Of a stretch of DNA of 64,000 nucleotides, positions 25,124 to 34,167 are shown in pieces. How positions within the stretch are numbered: position 1 is the stretch's first letter; the number at the start of each line of letters is the position of its first letter. The notes beneath the pieces were generated by a model. That model saw nothing but the letters and a program-made list of their open reading frames with translations. It was not told where the DNA came from and did no database searches. Position numbers and translations under genes: made by a program. Origin of the DNA: Nocardioides sp. (GTDB lineage: Bacteria; Actinomycetota; Actinomycetes; Propionibacteriales; Nocardioidaceae); the NCBI GenBank assembly GCA_020636915.1, contig JACJWV010000006.1, forward strand, positions 62,001-126,000, given 5' to 3'.

Positions 25124-25762
25124 GTGGCGACCACAACCGCGATTCCGGCATCCCGTCTTCACGGGCACAGCGACCGACCGAGCATGGTCAGTGTCGGGAC
25201 CATCATCTGGCTGTCCAGCGAGCTGATGTTCTTCGCGGCGCTGTTCGCCGCCTACTTCACGATCCGCTCCGTCAGCCCCGAGCTGTGGGCGATCAACACC
25301 GAGAAGCTGAACGTCCCGTTCGCCGCGGTCAACACCACGATCCTGGTGCTCTCGTCCCTGACCTGCCAGCTCGGCGTGTTCGCCGCCGAGCGCGGCCAGG
25401 TCGGCCGCACCGGCTCGGTCTTCGCCGTCCGCGGCTGGGGTCTGCGCGAGTGGTTCGTGCTCACCTACTGCATGGGCGCGGTCTTCATCGCCGGTCAGGC
25501 CACCGAGTACACCGAGCTCATCCGCGAGGGCGTCACGATCCAGGACTCGGCGTACGGCACCATGTTCTACCTGACCACCGGCTTCCACGCCCTCCACGTG
25601 AGCGGCGGCCTGGTGGCCTTCCTGTTCGTCCTCGGCCGCACGCTCGTGGCGCGCAAGTTCACCCACGAGCAGGCCGTCAGCGCGATCGTCGTCTCCTACT
25701 ACTGGCACTTCGTCGACGTGGTGTGGATCGGCCTGTTCGCGACCATCTACCTCGTCCAGTAG
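25124..25762 (+). CDS. ctaE: Cytochrome c oxidase subunit III
   Basis: Subunit III of the aa3 oxidase, 212 residues, GTG start. Five membrane helices, as in the short actinobacterial form, with the conserved E in WLSSELMFFAALFAAYF, ATEYTELIREG, and FHALHVSGGLVAF plus SYYWHFVDVVWIGLF near the C-terminus. First gene of ctaE-qcrC-qcrA-qcrB; the 45-bp gap to qcrC holds GAAGGA as ribosome site. All expected motifs are present. Confidence 0.96.
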   Translation: MATTTAIPASRLHGHSDRPSMVSVGTIIWLSSELMFFAALFAAYFTIRSVSPELWAINTEKLNVPFAAVNTTILVLSSLTCQLGVFAAERGQVGRTGSVFAVRGWGLREWFVLTYCMGAVFIAGQATEYTELIREGVTIQDSAYGTMFYLTTGFHALHVSGGLVAFLFVLGRTLVARKFTHEQAVSAIVVSYYWHFVDVVWIGLFATIYLVQ

Positions 25763-25807
25763 CCCGACCGGGCAATCCGCGCCGCATCTGACAACGAAGG
25801 ACTGAAT

Positions 25808-26677
25808 GTGCGACTCCTGAACCGCTCGGCGGGTCGGATCTCGAAACACCGCAGGGGCCCCGTCGCGGGCCTCGTGGTCCTGCTGCTCGGGCTGCTGCTG
25901 ACCGGTGGTCTGTACGCCGCGTTCTCCCCTGCCCAGGCCGACGAGACCATCTCGAGCGACGAGCAGATCGCCAAGGGTCGCGAGCTCTTCCTGGTCAGCT
26001 GCTCGTTCTGCCACGGCCAGAACGGCGAAGGCGTCCGCTCGGCCGACGGCAACCAGCTCGGCCCCTCGTTGGTGGGCGTGGGTGCCGCCGCCGTCGACTT
26101 CCAGGTCGGCACCGGCCGGATGCCGATGGCCCAGCCGGGAGCCCAGGCCCAGGCCAAGCCCCCGACGTTCACCCAGGACGAGATCGACGCGCTCGCGGCG
26201 TACGTCGCCTCGCTCGGCCCCGGCCCGGCCGTGCCCGACGAGAGCGACTACAGCCTCGAGGGCATGTCCGACGAGGAGCGGCAGGCCGCGATCACGCGCG
26301 GTGGCCAGATCTTCCTCACCAACTGCACCGCCTGCCACAACTTCGAGGGCTCCGGCGGCGCGATGCCGCGCGGCGGCTACGCCCCCCACATCCGCGGCGT
26401 GGAGCCGAAGTACATCTACGAGGCGCTGCTGACCGGCCCCCAGAACATGCCCAGCTTCGGCAACGGCGACCTGTCCCCCGAGGAGAAGCGCGACGTGATC
26501 GCCTACCTCGGCTCGCTCGAGGACATGCCCAACTACGGCGGCTTCGGACTCGGCGGTCTCGGCCCGGTCCCCGAGGGCCTGGCCGCCTGGGTCATCGGCA
26601 TCGGCCTCCTCGTCGGCGCCGCGGTCTGGATCGCTGCCCACACCACTCGCTCGACCAAGAAGAAGGTGGACGCGTGA
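25808..26677 (+). CDS. qcrC: Cytochrome bc1 diheme cytochrome c subunit
   Basis: 289 residues, GTG start. An N-terminal membrane anchor (GLVVLLLGLLLTGGLYAAF, about 20-38), two class I cytochrome c domains each with a CxxCH heme site (CSFCH at about 65-69 and CTACH at about 174-178), and a C-terminal helix (GLAAWVIGIGLLVGAAVWIA). In actinobacteria this diheme subunit wires bc1 directly to the aa3 oxidase without a free cytochrome c. Stop overlaps the qcrA GTG by 4 bp. Confidence 0.97.
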   Translation: MRLLNRSAGRISKHRRGPVAGLVVLLLGLLLTGGLYAAFSPAQADETISSDEQIAKGRELFLVSCSFCHGQNGEGVRSADGNQLGPSLVGVGAAAVDFQVGTGRMPMAQPGAQAQAKPPTFTQDEIDALAAYVASLGPGPAVPDESDYSLEGMSDEERQAAITRGGQIFLTNCTACHNFEGSGGAMPRGGYAPHIRGVEPKYIYEALLTGPQNMPSFGNGDLSPEEKRDVIAYLGSLEDMPNYGGFGLGGLGPVPEGLAAWVIGIGLLVGAAVWIAAHTTRSTKKKVDA

Positions 26678-27744
26678 GCGACGACAGCCATGAGCTGATG
26701 AACCTCCCGGACGAGGGGGTCACCGACGACCTCTACGCGAACCCCGGGCTCCCCGAGCACGCCTGGCGTCCGACCGACGTCGACCCGAAGCTCGAGAAGC
26801 GGGCGGAGCGTCAGGTCGCCACCCTGATGACGCTGTCGGCGATCTGCACGATCCTGCTGCTGGTCTCCTACTTCACCGTCGACAAGGACGCCACGTTCGC
26901 GGGCCTCGGTGCCCAGAACCTCGCCCTCGGTCTCTCGCTGGCCGGTGCCCTGCTGTTCATCGGCGTCGGCGTCATCCAGTGGGCGCGCAAGCTGATGGCG
27001 GACCACGAGATCGTCGAGATGCGCCACCCGGCGGCCTCCTCGCAGGAGGACCGCGAGGCCACCATCGCCGCGCTCAACGCCGGCCTCGAGGAGTCCGGCA
27101 TCGGCCGGCGCCCGCTGGTCCGCAACTCGCTGCTCGGCGCCGTCGGCCTCCTCGGCCTGCCGGCGATCGTGATGCTGCGCGACCTCGGCCCCACGCCGAA
27201 CCAGGTCGCGGACGCCCAGGACTACCCGGGAGCCGGCCTCGAGAACACCGTCTGGGAGGAGGGCACCCGCGTCGTCCGCGACGTCGTCGGCACCCCCATC
27301 CGGCCCGGTGACCTACAGATCGGCGACCTCGTCAACGCCGAGCCGGAGACGCTCTACAACGGCGGCCCCGACGGCGAGCCGCTCGAGGGCGTCGTCCTCC
27401 AGATCGCGAAGTCCAAGGCGGCTGTGGTCGTCGTCCGCATGGAGCCCGAGGAGATCACCCCGGCTCCGGGGCGGGAGAACTGGAACGTCGACGGCATCAC
27501 CAGCTACTCCAAGATCTGCACCCACGTGGGCTGCCCGATCTCCCTGTACGAGCGCACCACGCACCACCTGCTCTGCCCCTGCCACCAGTCGACGTTCGAC
27601 CTCGCCGACGCCGGCCGGGTCGTCTTCGGCCCGGCTGCGCGGCCGCTGCCGCAGCTGCCGCTGGCTGTCGACTCCGAGGGGTACCTTGTGGCGCAGGGCG
27701 ACTTCAACGAACCCGTCGGACCGAGCTTCTGGGAGCGTGGCTGA
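26674..27744 (+). CDS. qcrA: Cytochrome bc1 Rieske iron-sulfur subunit
   Basis: 356 residues, GTG start overlapping qcrC. Three membrane helices (about 50-70, 80-100, 150-165), longer than the single helix of mitochondrial Rieske proteins and typical of actinobacteria. The [2Fe-2S] site is CTHVGCP (Cys-His) and CPCHQSTFD (Cys-x-Cys-His) at about 285-315. Transfers electrons from menaquinol to the diheme subunit. qcrB begins 2 bp after the stop. Confidence 0.97.
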   Translation: MSDDSHELMNLPDEGVTDDLYANPGLPEHAWRPTDVDPKLEKRAERQVATLMTLSAICTILLLVSYFTVDKDATFAGLGAQNLALGLSLAGALLFIGVGVIQWARKLMADHEIVEMRHPAASSQEDREATIAALNAGLEESGIGRRPLVRNSLLGAVGLLGLPAIVMLRDLGPTPNQVADAQDYPGAGLENTVWEEGTRVVRDVVGTPIRPGDLQIGDLVNAEPETLYNGGPDGEPLEGVVLQIAKSKAAVVVVRMEPEEITPAPGRENWNVDGITSYSKICTHVGCPISLYERTTHHLLCPCHQSTFDLADAGRVVFGPAARPLPQLPLAVDSEGYLVAQGDFNEPVGPSFWERG

Positions 27745-27746
27745 AC

Positions 27747-29504
27747 ATGGACACCACCAAGGTGGCCGACACGAACGGCACCCAGCCCGCCGCGGCCTCC
27801 AAGCCGGGCCGGGTCGGGACGCTCGCGACCTGGGCGGACGAGCGTCTCGGGCTCGCGACCGCCATGAAGAAGAACCTGCGCAAGGTCTTCCCCGACCACT
27901 GGTCGTTCATGCTGGGCGAGATCGCCCTGTGGAGCTTCGTCGTGCTCCTCCTCACCGGCGTCTTCCTCACGCTCTGGTTCACCCCGAGCATGGGCGAGAC
28001 GACGTACGACGGCACCTACGAGCAGCTGCGCGGCATCCAGATGTCGGAGGCCTTCGCGTCGACGCTGCGGATCTCCTTCGACGTCCGCGGCGGCCTGCTG
28101 ATGCGCCAGATGCACCACTGGGCGGCGATGCTGTTCGTCGCGTCGATGATGGTGCACCTGCTGCGCGTGTGGTTCACCGGCGCGTTCCGCAAGCCCCGCG
28201 AGCTGAACTGGGTCATCGGCTGCCTGCTGCTGCTCCTCGGCACCCTCGAGGGCTTCACCGGCTACTCGCTCCCCGACGACCTGCTCTCCGGCACCGGTAT
28301 CCGCGCCGCGGACGGCTTCATCAAGGCCACGCCGGTCGTGGGCACCTACATGTCGTTCTTCCTCTTCGGCGGAGAGTTCCCGGGTGAGTCGATCATCCCG
28401 CGGCTCTACACCGTCCACGTGCTGCTGATCCCGGGCCTGCTGCTCGCGCTGATCGGCGCCCACATGCTGCTGCTCGTCTACCACAAGCACACGCAGTGGC
28501 CCGGTCCCGGCCGCACCGAGAAGAACGTCGTGGGCTTCCCGATGCTCCCGGTGTACGCCGCCAAGGCCGGTGGCTTCTTCTTCATCGTCTTCGGCGTCAC
28601 GGCCCTGATGGGCGCGCTGCTGTCGATCAACCCGGTGTGGAAGTACGGCCCCTACGATCCGTCGAAGGTCACCGCCGGCTCACAGCCGGACTGGTACATG
28701 GGCTGGCCGGACGGCGCGCTGCGGATCATGCCCGGCATCGAGACGCACATCTGGGGCGTGACGATCTCCTGGAACGTCATGCTGCCGATCCTCGTGCTGC
28801 CCATGCTGGCGTTCACGGTGCTGCTCCTGCTGCCGTTCATCGACGCCTGGGTCACCGGTGACAAGCGCGACCACCACCTGCTCTACCGCCCGCGGAACGC
28901 GCCGACGCGCACCGCCTTGATGGTGGCGCTGATGACGATGTACGGGCTGTTCTGGGCGGCCGGTGGCAACGACATCATCGCGATCAAGCTGCACGCGTCG
29001 ATCAACCAGATCACGTACTTCATGCGCGCAGCGGTCCTCGTCGGTCCGATCCTCGCCTTCGTCATCACCCGACGGTGGTGCATCTCGCTGCAGCGCAAGG
29101 ACAACGAGACACTCCTGCACGGGTACGAGACCGGCATCATCATGCGCTCCGCCGAGGGCGGCTACTCCGAGCGGCACCTGCCGCTGCCGGAGAGCCGGGC
29201 CTACGTCCTCACCGCACGCGACCGTGACCCGGTCGCGAACGGCGAGGTCACCCCGGAGGTCGACGCCAACGGCGTGGCGGCACCCCGCAAGGGCCGCCTC
29301 GCGGGTCTGCGTGACCGGATGCGCACGGTGATGTGGGCCGACAACGTCCAGAAGCCGACCCTCGAGGAGCTCGAGGCAGGCCACCACCACGCCGACCACG
29401 AGCACGAGCTGCAGGCCTCGCTCGACGGCCACGCGGCCGACGGCCACCAGTTCGACGGTCACCACCTGGTCTCCGAGGAGCACCTGCGCGACCCGCACCA
29501 CTGA
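27747..29504 (+). CDS. qcrB: Cytochrome bc1 cytochrome b subunit
   Basis: 585 residues with eight to nine membrane helices. Heme ligands lie in RQMHHWAAMLFVASMMVHLLR (first helix pair part) and HVLLIPGLLLALIGAHMLLLVYHKH; the Qo-site PEWY counterpart is QPDWYMGW, the actinobacterial variant. A hydrophilic, His-rich C-terminal extension (about 520-585, HHHADHEHELQ) is present, usual for this phylum. Last gene of the operon, followed by a strong terminator and the repeat array at the IS border. Confidence 0.97.
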   Translation: MDTTKVADTNGTQPAAASKPGRVGTLATWADERLGLATAMKKNLRKVFPDHWSFMLGEIALWSFVVLLLTGVFLTLWFTPSMGETTYDGTYEQLRGIQMSEAFASTLRISFDVRGGLLMRQMHHWAAMLFVASMMVHLLRVWFTGAFRKPRELNWVIGCLLLLLGTLEGFTGYSLPDDLLSGTGIRAADGFIKATPVVGTYMSFFLFGGEFPGESIIPRLYTVHVLLIPGLLLALIGAHMLLLVYHKHTQWPGPGRTEKNVVGFPMLPVYAAKAGGFFFIVFGVTALMGALLSINPVWKYGPYDPSKVTAGSQPDWYMGWPDGALRIMPGIETHIWGVTISWNVMLPILVLPMLAFTVLLLLPFIDAWVTGDKRDHHLLYRPRNAPTRTALMVALMTMYGLFWAAGGNDIIAIKLHASINQITYFMRAAVLVGPILAFVITRRWCISLQRKDNETLLHGYETGIIMRSAEGGYSERHLPLPESRAYVLTARDRDPVANGEVTPEVDANGVAAPRKGRLAGLRDRMRTVMWADNVQKPTLEELEAGHHHADHEHELQASLDGHAADGHQFDGHHLVSEEHLRDPHH

Positions 29505-29518
29505 CCCACCGGTCACCG

Positions 29519-29559
29519 GCGAAGGCCGCCCACTCCCCCGGGAGTCGGGCGGCCTTCGC
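29519..29559 (+). terminator. Terminator of the ctaE-qcrCAB operon
   Basis: GCGAAGGCCGCCC pairs with GGGCGGCCTTCGC, extended inward by ACTCCC/GGGAGT with a 2-nt loop; starts 15 bp after the qcrB stop. No long U tract, as is common at high G+C. Confidence 0.8.
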
Positions 29560-29600
29560 GTCTGTACCGAGTCGGCGCATCTCGCTGCCGCGCCGGCTCC

Positions 29601-30184
29601 GGGGCGCCGGAGGCCCTCGGCCCGGCGAAGGGGCGTGGAACCGAGGCGCGGCGCCGGCAGCGGCGCGTCACCCGAGGACCCCGTCACCCGGCGACGCGGC
29701 GAGGTAGCGACGAGCCGGGCCGAAGGCGGCCGCAGGCGCCCCCGAGCCCCCGCTCCCTCCGTGTCAACGGCCAAGTCGCGGTCCCCACTGGGGCGCAGGG
29801 GCGCCGGAGGCCCTCGGCCCGGCGAAGGAGCGTGGAACCGAGGCGCGGCGCCGGGCGGCGCGTCACCCGAGGACCCCGTCACCCGGCGACGCGGCGAGGT
29901 GGCGACGAGCCGGGCCGAGGCGGCACGCGGCGCCCACGCAGCAGCACCGCACCAGCAGTACCGCAGAACAGCGCGACCAGGGGCGGCGGGGGCGGGGCGC
30001 CGGAGGCCCTCGGCCCGGCGAAGGAGCGTGGAACCGAGGCGCGGCGCCGGCAGCGGCGCGTCACCCGAGGACCCCGTCACCCGGCGACGCGGCGAGGTAG
30101 CGACGAGCCGGGCCGAAGGCGGCCGCAGGCGCCCCCGAGCCCCCGCTCCCTCCGTGTCAACGGCCAAGTCGCGGTCCCCACTGG
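29601..30184. repeat. About 190-bp repeat array (2.6 copies) carrying an IS terminus
   Basis: Copies begin at 29601, 29798 and 29992 with GGGGCGCCGGAGGCCC. Copies 1 and 3 match over about 190 bp with one difference (position 31 of the unit, G versus A); copy 2 matches for about 125 bp, lacks 3 bp, then diverges. Copies 1 and 3 both end in the 30 bp that form the left terminus of the neighbouring IS21 element. Long frames through it are high-G+C artefacts. Confidence 0.85.
29762..29791. mobile_element. Solo IS21 terminus (30 bp)
   Basis: TGTCAACGGCCAAGTCGCGG... identical to the first 29-30 bp of the IS left end at 30155, but followed by repeat DNA instead of the element. Left by duplication or by loss of an IS copy. 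Confidence 0.6.
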
Positions 30185-30218
30185 TGGCCAACTAAAAGTC
30201 CCCACCCCTCGTTGATGT

Positions 30219-30998
30219 TCAGTGGGTCTTGAGTCGGGTTCCTCCGTTCGCTCGGGCTTGTCGCATTCGGTAGGAGTCGCCGTCGGTGACGACGGTGTGG
30301 CAGTGGTGCAGGAGCCGGTCGAGCATGCTGACCGCGGTGGTGTGCTCGGGCAGGAACCGTCCCCAGGACTCGAAGGGCCAGTGGGATGCGATCCCGAGGG
30401 ATCGGCGTTCGTAGGCGGCTGCGACGAACCGGAACAGCAGTTGCGCGCCAGTGTCGTCCAGGGGCGCGAAGCCGAGCTCGTCGACCAGGAGCAGGTCGTT
30501 GCGTAGCAGGGTGTCAATGGCCTTCCCGACCGAGTTGTCGGCCAGTCCGCGGTAGAGGGTCTCGACCAGCTCGGCGGCGGTGAAGTACCGGACCCGGTGA
30601 CCTGTCTCGACGGCCGCGATGCCGAGTGCGATCAGCGTGTGGGACTTCCCGGTGCCGGCGGGTCCGATCATGCACACGTTCTCGGTGGCGCGGATCCACT
30701 CCAGCGACGAGAGGTAGTCGAACGTGGCGGGCGGGATCGAGGACGCGGCGACGTCGAACTCCTCGAGCGTCTTGGTGACCGGGAACGCGGCTTGCCGCAT
30801 CCTCGTGCGGACGTTGGACGCTTCACGTGAGGCGATCTCGGCCTCGACCAGGGTGCGCAGGAACTCCTCGGGCTTCCACCGTTGGGTCTTGGCGGTGACC
30901 AGCAGCTCGGGTGCCAGTCGGCGCATCGCGGCCATCTTCAATCGCTTCAGCCCCTCGTTGAGGTCTGTGGGCAGCGGCGGCGGGCTGGTGGCTGTCAT
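30219..30998 (-). CDS. istB: IS21 helper ATPase IstB
   Basis: 259-residue AAA+ ATPase that assists the IS21 transposase and target choice. N-terminal helical domain, Walker A GPAGTGKSH (about 112-120), Walker B LLLVDELG (about 168-175) and the conserved ASHWPFESW segment (usually SN at this place). Intact and full length. Its start overlaps the istA stop by 4 bp (ATGA). A DnaC/DnaA-like role in replication can be excluded by its partner and ends. Confidence 0.95.
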   Translation of the reverse strand: MTATSPPPLPTDLNEGLKRLKMAAMRRLAPELLVTAKTQRWKPEEFLRTLVEAEIASREASNVRTRMRQAAFPVTKTLEEFDVAASSIPPATFDYLSSLEWIRATENVCMIGPAGTGKSHTLIALGIAAVETGHRVRYFTAAELVETLYRGLADNSVGKAIDTLLRNDLLLVDELGFAPLDDTGAQLLFRFVAAAYERRSLGIASHWPFESWGRFLPEHTTAVSMLDRLLHHCHTVVTDGDSYRMRQARANGGTRLKTH

Positions 30999-32518
30999 GA
31001 CACCTCACCCCCATCGGTGACAGCGTCGTCGGTGGGGATCCGGTAGGCGTCCAGCGATCTGGTCGGGACGGTGGGCAGGGTCATCACCAGCGCCTGCCCG
31101 GCCGGCGTGGGCCGGGGTGCGTGGCCGTTGGTGGCCAGGATCGACCTCACGTCGTCGGCTCGCCACCGCCCGAAGGCGACGGCTCGTTCCAGGGCTGCGA
31201 CCAGGGCGTCGGTGCCGTGGGCGGCGTGCAGGGTGAGCACGGTGGCGATCTCGGTGCCCAGCTTGGTGACACCGGCCGCGGCGGCACCGACCAGGAACTG
31301 CTCAGCGACCGGCCCCAGCGCGAGGAACTCCCGTTCGGCCGCCGTCTTGGGACGTGCACCCCGACTCGGCGACGCGGGACGGGGCCGGTCGTAGTGGGCG
31401 TCGTCGATCGACGTCTCTCCCGGCGCGACCAGCGCGTGGTCGGCGTGGATCTCGCCGGTGACCGGCTCGATGACCCGCAGGACCCGGTCACGCTCGTCGA
31501 CCAGCACAGTCACGACCCTGCCGATGAGTCGGTTCGGCACCGAGTAGCGGGCCGATCCGAACCGGATGCAGGACAGCTTGTCGACCTTCCTGGTGATCGG
31601 CGCCGGGCCGACCTCGAGTCGCAGCGACGGCAGCTCGCCGAGCAACTCTCGCTCCGACTCGATCCGCTGGTCCGGGATCGCGTGGATCTCGCTGTGACGA
31701 CGGCCGTTGACCTCCTGCCCCCAGGCCTTCGCGCGGGCGTTGAGCCCGGCATACCCGTCGGCCCACGGGTCGTCGTCGAGTTCGAGTGGGACCAGCAGGT
31801 CGTCCTTGGCGTAGCCGACCAGGTTCTCCACGATCCCCTTCGACTCCGGGTCCGCGGCGTGGCAGAAGTCGGGCCGGAACCGGTAGTGGGACGCGAACCG
31901 GACGTAGTCCGGTGCCGGCACCACCACGTTGGCGACCACGTTGCCCTTCAGGCAGGCCATCCGGTCGGCCAGCACCAGTTTGGGGACACCGCCGAGCTCC
32001 TCGAAGCACTCGGCCAGCAAGGCCAGCGTGGTGGTCTGCTGCTCGTTGGGGGCGAACCGGACGAACCGGTACCGGGACCAGGCCAGCACCGCGCAGAACA
32101 CGTGGACCCGGCGGCCAGCGACCAGCTCGGTGCCCCAGTCGATCGCGAGTACCTCACCCGGTGTCCAGATCGCCGGACGCCGACCGTTTGCGCGGGCCTG
32201 GCCGATGCGCCACTGGCGTTTCGCGTCGGCGACCAGGCGTCGGAAGTTGCGGTCCGACCCCTCATAGCCCGCCGCCCGGGCGGTCGGAAGCAGCCGCTTC
32301 GCGCTGACCCGCCCCGCGGTGTCGTTGACCTTCTCAGCGACCAGCTGCGCAACCGAGTCGTAGTTGCGACCACGCTCGACCCGCGCCGCCGCGGGCGCAC
32401 CCCGGCTGCTGGCCCGGTGGGCCTCGACGACCCGCCGGACCGTCTTGTGGGTCGTGCCGCACAACTCGGCCGCGCCTCGGTAAGTGCCCACCTCGCGGTA
32501 GGCCGAAATGATGTCCAT
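30995..32518 (-). CDS. istA: IS21 transposase IstA
   Basis: 507 residues from the ATG at 32518; a TTG seven codons upstream (32539) is the other possible start. N-terminal helix-turn-helix (YRGAAELCGTTHKTVRRVV), then a DDE integrase core with D127 (AIDWGT), D185 (LADRM) and E231 (KGIVEN), all present, and the Mu-type C-terminal barrel with YSVPNRLIGRVVTV. Looks functional. The G+C and codon use are like those of the neighbours, so no base-composition sign of recent transfer. Confidence 0.95.
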   Translation of the reverse strand: MDIISAYREVGTYRGAAELCGTTHKTVRRVVEAHRASSRGAPAAARVERGRNYDSVAQLVAEKVNDTAGRVSAKRLLPTARAAGYEGSDRNFRRLVADAKRQWRIGQARANGRRPAIWTPGEVLAIDWGTELVAGRRVHVFCAVLAWSRYRFVRFAPNEQQTTTLALLAECFEELGGVPKLVLADRMACLKGNVVANVVVPAPDYVRFASHYRFRPDFCHAADPESKGIVENLVGYAKDDLLVPLELDDDPWADGYAGLNARAKAWGQEVNGRRHSEIHAIPDQRIESERELLGELPSLRLEVGPAPITRKVDKLSCIRFGSARYSVPNRLIGRVVTVLVDERDRVLRVIEPVTGEIHADHALVAPGETSIDDAHYDRPRPASPSRGARPKTAAEREFLALGPVAEQFLVGAAAAGVTKLGTEIATVLTLHAAHGTDALVAALERAVAFGRWRADDVRSILATNGHAPRPTPAGQALVMTLPTVPTRSLDAYRIPTDDAVTDGGEVS

Positions 32519-32850
32519 CCGTTCTCTTTCGTTCTTCAATGAAGACCCCTGCGTGGTGACGACGGCTGACTAGACATCGCCACCGTCGCCACGCAGGGCC
32601 CTCATGAGCGGCTACAACACGCGAAGAACGAGGAGCGGGGACTTCTACTTGGCCACCACCGGGGACCCGGCATGGCCACCAGCGGGGACCACTACCTGGC
32701 CACCAGTGGGGACTTTTTCATGGCCACGGACACCCCGCCGACTCAGACGGTCCGGGAGGCGGCAACTCGCGCCGAGTCGACACCCCCACGGCGGCAGGAC
32801 GCGCCGACTCAACGCCCCCGCAGCGACCTGCGGGAGACGGCGCCGGCGGT
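32519..32850. other. IS right end and intergenic remainder
   Basis: Up to 32732 this is the right end of the IS with repeated transposase-binding units. From 32733 to 32850 it is chromosomal spacer downstream of the L,D-transpeptidase gene, with a 7-bp hairpin CCCGCAG-CGAC-CTGCGGG at 32817-32834. No gene seen. Confidence 0.6.
32817..32834 (-). terminator. Hairpin after the L,D-transpeptidase gene
   Basis: Perfect 7-bp stem CCCGCAG/CTGCGGG with a 4-nt loop, 16 bp past the stop of the minus-strand gene. Plausible terminator. Confidence 0.45.
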
Positions 32851-34071
32851 TCAGCTGAGCGCGGAGCCCTGCTCGTAGGTCTTGTAGGACTCGTTCCAGT
32901 CGCCGTAGCCGTTGTCGAGCGTCATCGGCTTGTCGGAGCCGGTGTACTCCACGACGTCCCCGCGGCGTGACATGTTGAACAGCCAGGCGGCGTTGTCGGT
33001 GCTCATGCCGGTGCACCCGTGGGACACGTTGCTGTTGCCCTGGTAGCCGACCGACCACGGTGCGGCGTGGATGAACTCACCGGAGTAGGTCAGTCGCATC
33101 GCGTACTGGACGCCCTCGATGTTGTAGGCGTCGGCGCCGGTGATGCCCACGGTCTCGGAGTTCATGTCCTTGGACGCGAACTTCTCGATGATGACCTTGG
33201 TCCCCGACCGGGTGGTGTACGTCGGCTGCTCGCCGGTCGTGATCGGGATCGTGCGCAGCAGCTTCCCGTTGCTGAACACCTTCATCTGGTGGGTGACCAT
33301 GTTGACGCGGTAGATGTGCGCGTCACCGACGCGGAAGTCGACGTCGCGGTTCTCCTGCCCGTAGATCCCGTTGCCCGCGTCGACGCTGTTGACGTCGACA
33401 GCGACGTGGACCCGCGAGCCGGCCTTCCAGTAGGTCTTCGGTCGCCAGTGCGCCTCGGTGTCGCTGAGCCAGTGCCAGGACCCCGACTGCGCCGGCTTCG
33501 CGGTCACGGTCATGTGCTTCTCGAACGACGCCTTGTCGGTCACCGGGACGTCGAAGGTGACGATCACCGGCATGCCGACACCGACCGTCTCGCCCCGCAG
33601 CGGGGCCACCGAGGGGTAGGTCTGCTGGTCGAGCGTGAGCGCCTGGGTCGAGAAGGTCGTCGTGCGGTCGACCGGCGTGCCGTCGGTCTTCTCCGCGGTC
33701 GTGGTCAGCGTGTAGGCCGTGCCGGGCTCGAGCCGGTCGGTCGCCTTCCAGGTCGAGCCGTCGCCGGAGATCTCGCCCTGGAGCGCGCCGGCCTTGGACA
33801 CCAGCGCGACCTTCGAGATCGTGCCGCCCTGGGCGGTCACGGACACGGCCTGGTCGACGGGTACGTCGGTGGCGCCCTTCTTGACGCTCGTGGTGAGCCG
33901 CAGGGCGGGCACCGGCGCCTCGGAGGTCGCAGCGACCTGGCTCGGCTCGTCGCTCCCGCTGCTCGCGCTGGGAACGGCGTCATCGGCCTGGCAGGCCGTC
34001 AGCGCCGTCGCCACCAGCGCGCTGGTGGCCAGAGCGGCGGCTGCGCGCGCACGCAGTCGACTGTCGGACAT
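32851..34071 (-). CDS. Lipoprotein L,D-transpeptidase (Ig-like + YkuD)
   Basis: Forms 3-3 cross-links in peptidoglycan at the outer face of the membrane. 406 residues from ATG 34071, chosen for its GGGGAG ribosome site. Signal peptide with lipobox LTAC (Cys about 26), two Ig-like domains (about 50-250) and a YkuD domain with the catalytic HGCTGMS motif (about 350) and an upstream conserved His in EFIHAAPWS. Architecture as in LdtMt2 of M. tuberculosis. Single gene, facing the IS element. Confidence 0.94.
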   Translation of the reverse strand: MSDSRLRARAAAALATSALVATALTACQADDAVPSASSGSDEPSQVAATSEAPVPALRLTTSVKKGATDVPVDQAVSVTAQGGTISKVALVSKAGALQGEISGDGSTWKATDRLEPGTAYTLTTTAEKTDGTPVDRTTTFSTQALTLDQQTYPSVAPLRGETVGVGMPVIVTFDVPVTDKASFEKHMTVTAKPAQSGSWHWLSDTEAHWRPKTYWKAGSRVHVAVDVNSVDAGNGIYGQENRDVDFRVGDAHIYRVNMVTHQMKVFSNGKLLRTIPITTGEQPTYTTRSGTKVIIEKFASKDMNSETVGITGADAYNIEGVQYAMRLTYSGEFIHAAPWSVGYQGNSNVSHGCTGMSTDNAAWLFNMSRRGDVVEYTGSDKPMTLDNGYGDWNESYKTYEQGSALS

Positions 34072-34167
34072 GCTGAATACTCCCCGTGGCAAGTCGTGCT
34101 GGTCTGGGACCAGCGTAACCGGCCGACCCCAGCGCAGCGATTCGGCGCGACCCGCGCGCGTGTCACA

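Larger units (their letters stand above)
30155..32732 (-). mobile_element. IS21-family insertion sequence, 2578 bp
   Basis: Bounded by TG (30155) and CA (32732). The left end reads TGTCAACGGCCA...GTCCCCACTGGTGGCCA and the right end, inverted, TGTCCGTGGCCA...GTCCCCACTGGTGGCCA, giving imperfect terminal inverted repeats with inner copies of GGTGGCCA/GTCCCC on both sides (three GGCCACCA-GGGGAC units at 32651, 32674 and 32698). Contains istA and istB overlapping by 4 bp, both intact. No clear target duplication: flanks are CTCCCTCCG and CCCCGCCG. Sits between the convergent qcrB and L,D-transpeptidase genes. Confidence 0.85.

Noticed and set aside
29635..30195. 186-codon open frame across the repeat array after qcrB
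   Set aside because: It is made of the nucleotide repeat and the IS terminus, has a biased Arg/Ala/Pro composition and no ribosome site; all six frames are open there because of high G+C.
30146..32740. 8-bp target duplication of the IS21 element
   Set aside because: CCCTCCG and CCCCGCC are similar only because the flanks are C-rich; they do not align as a direct repeat.
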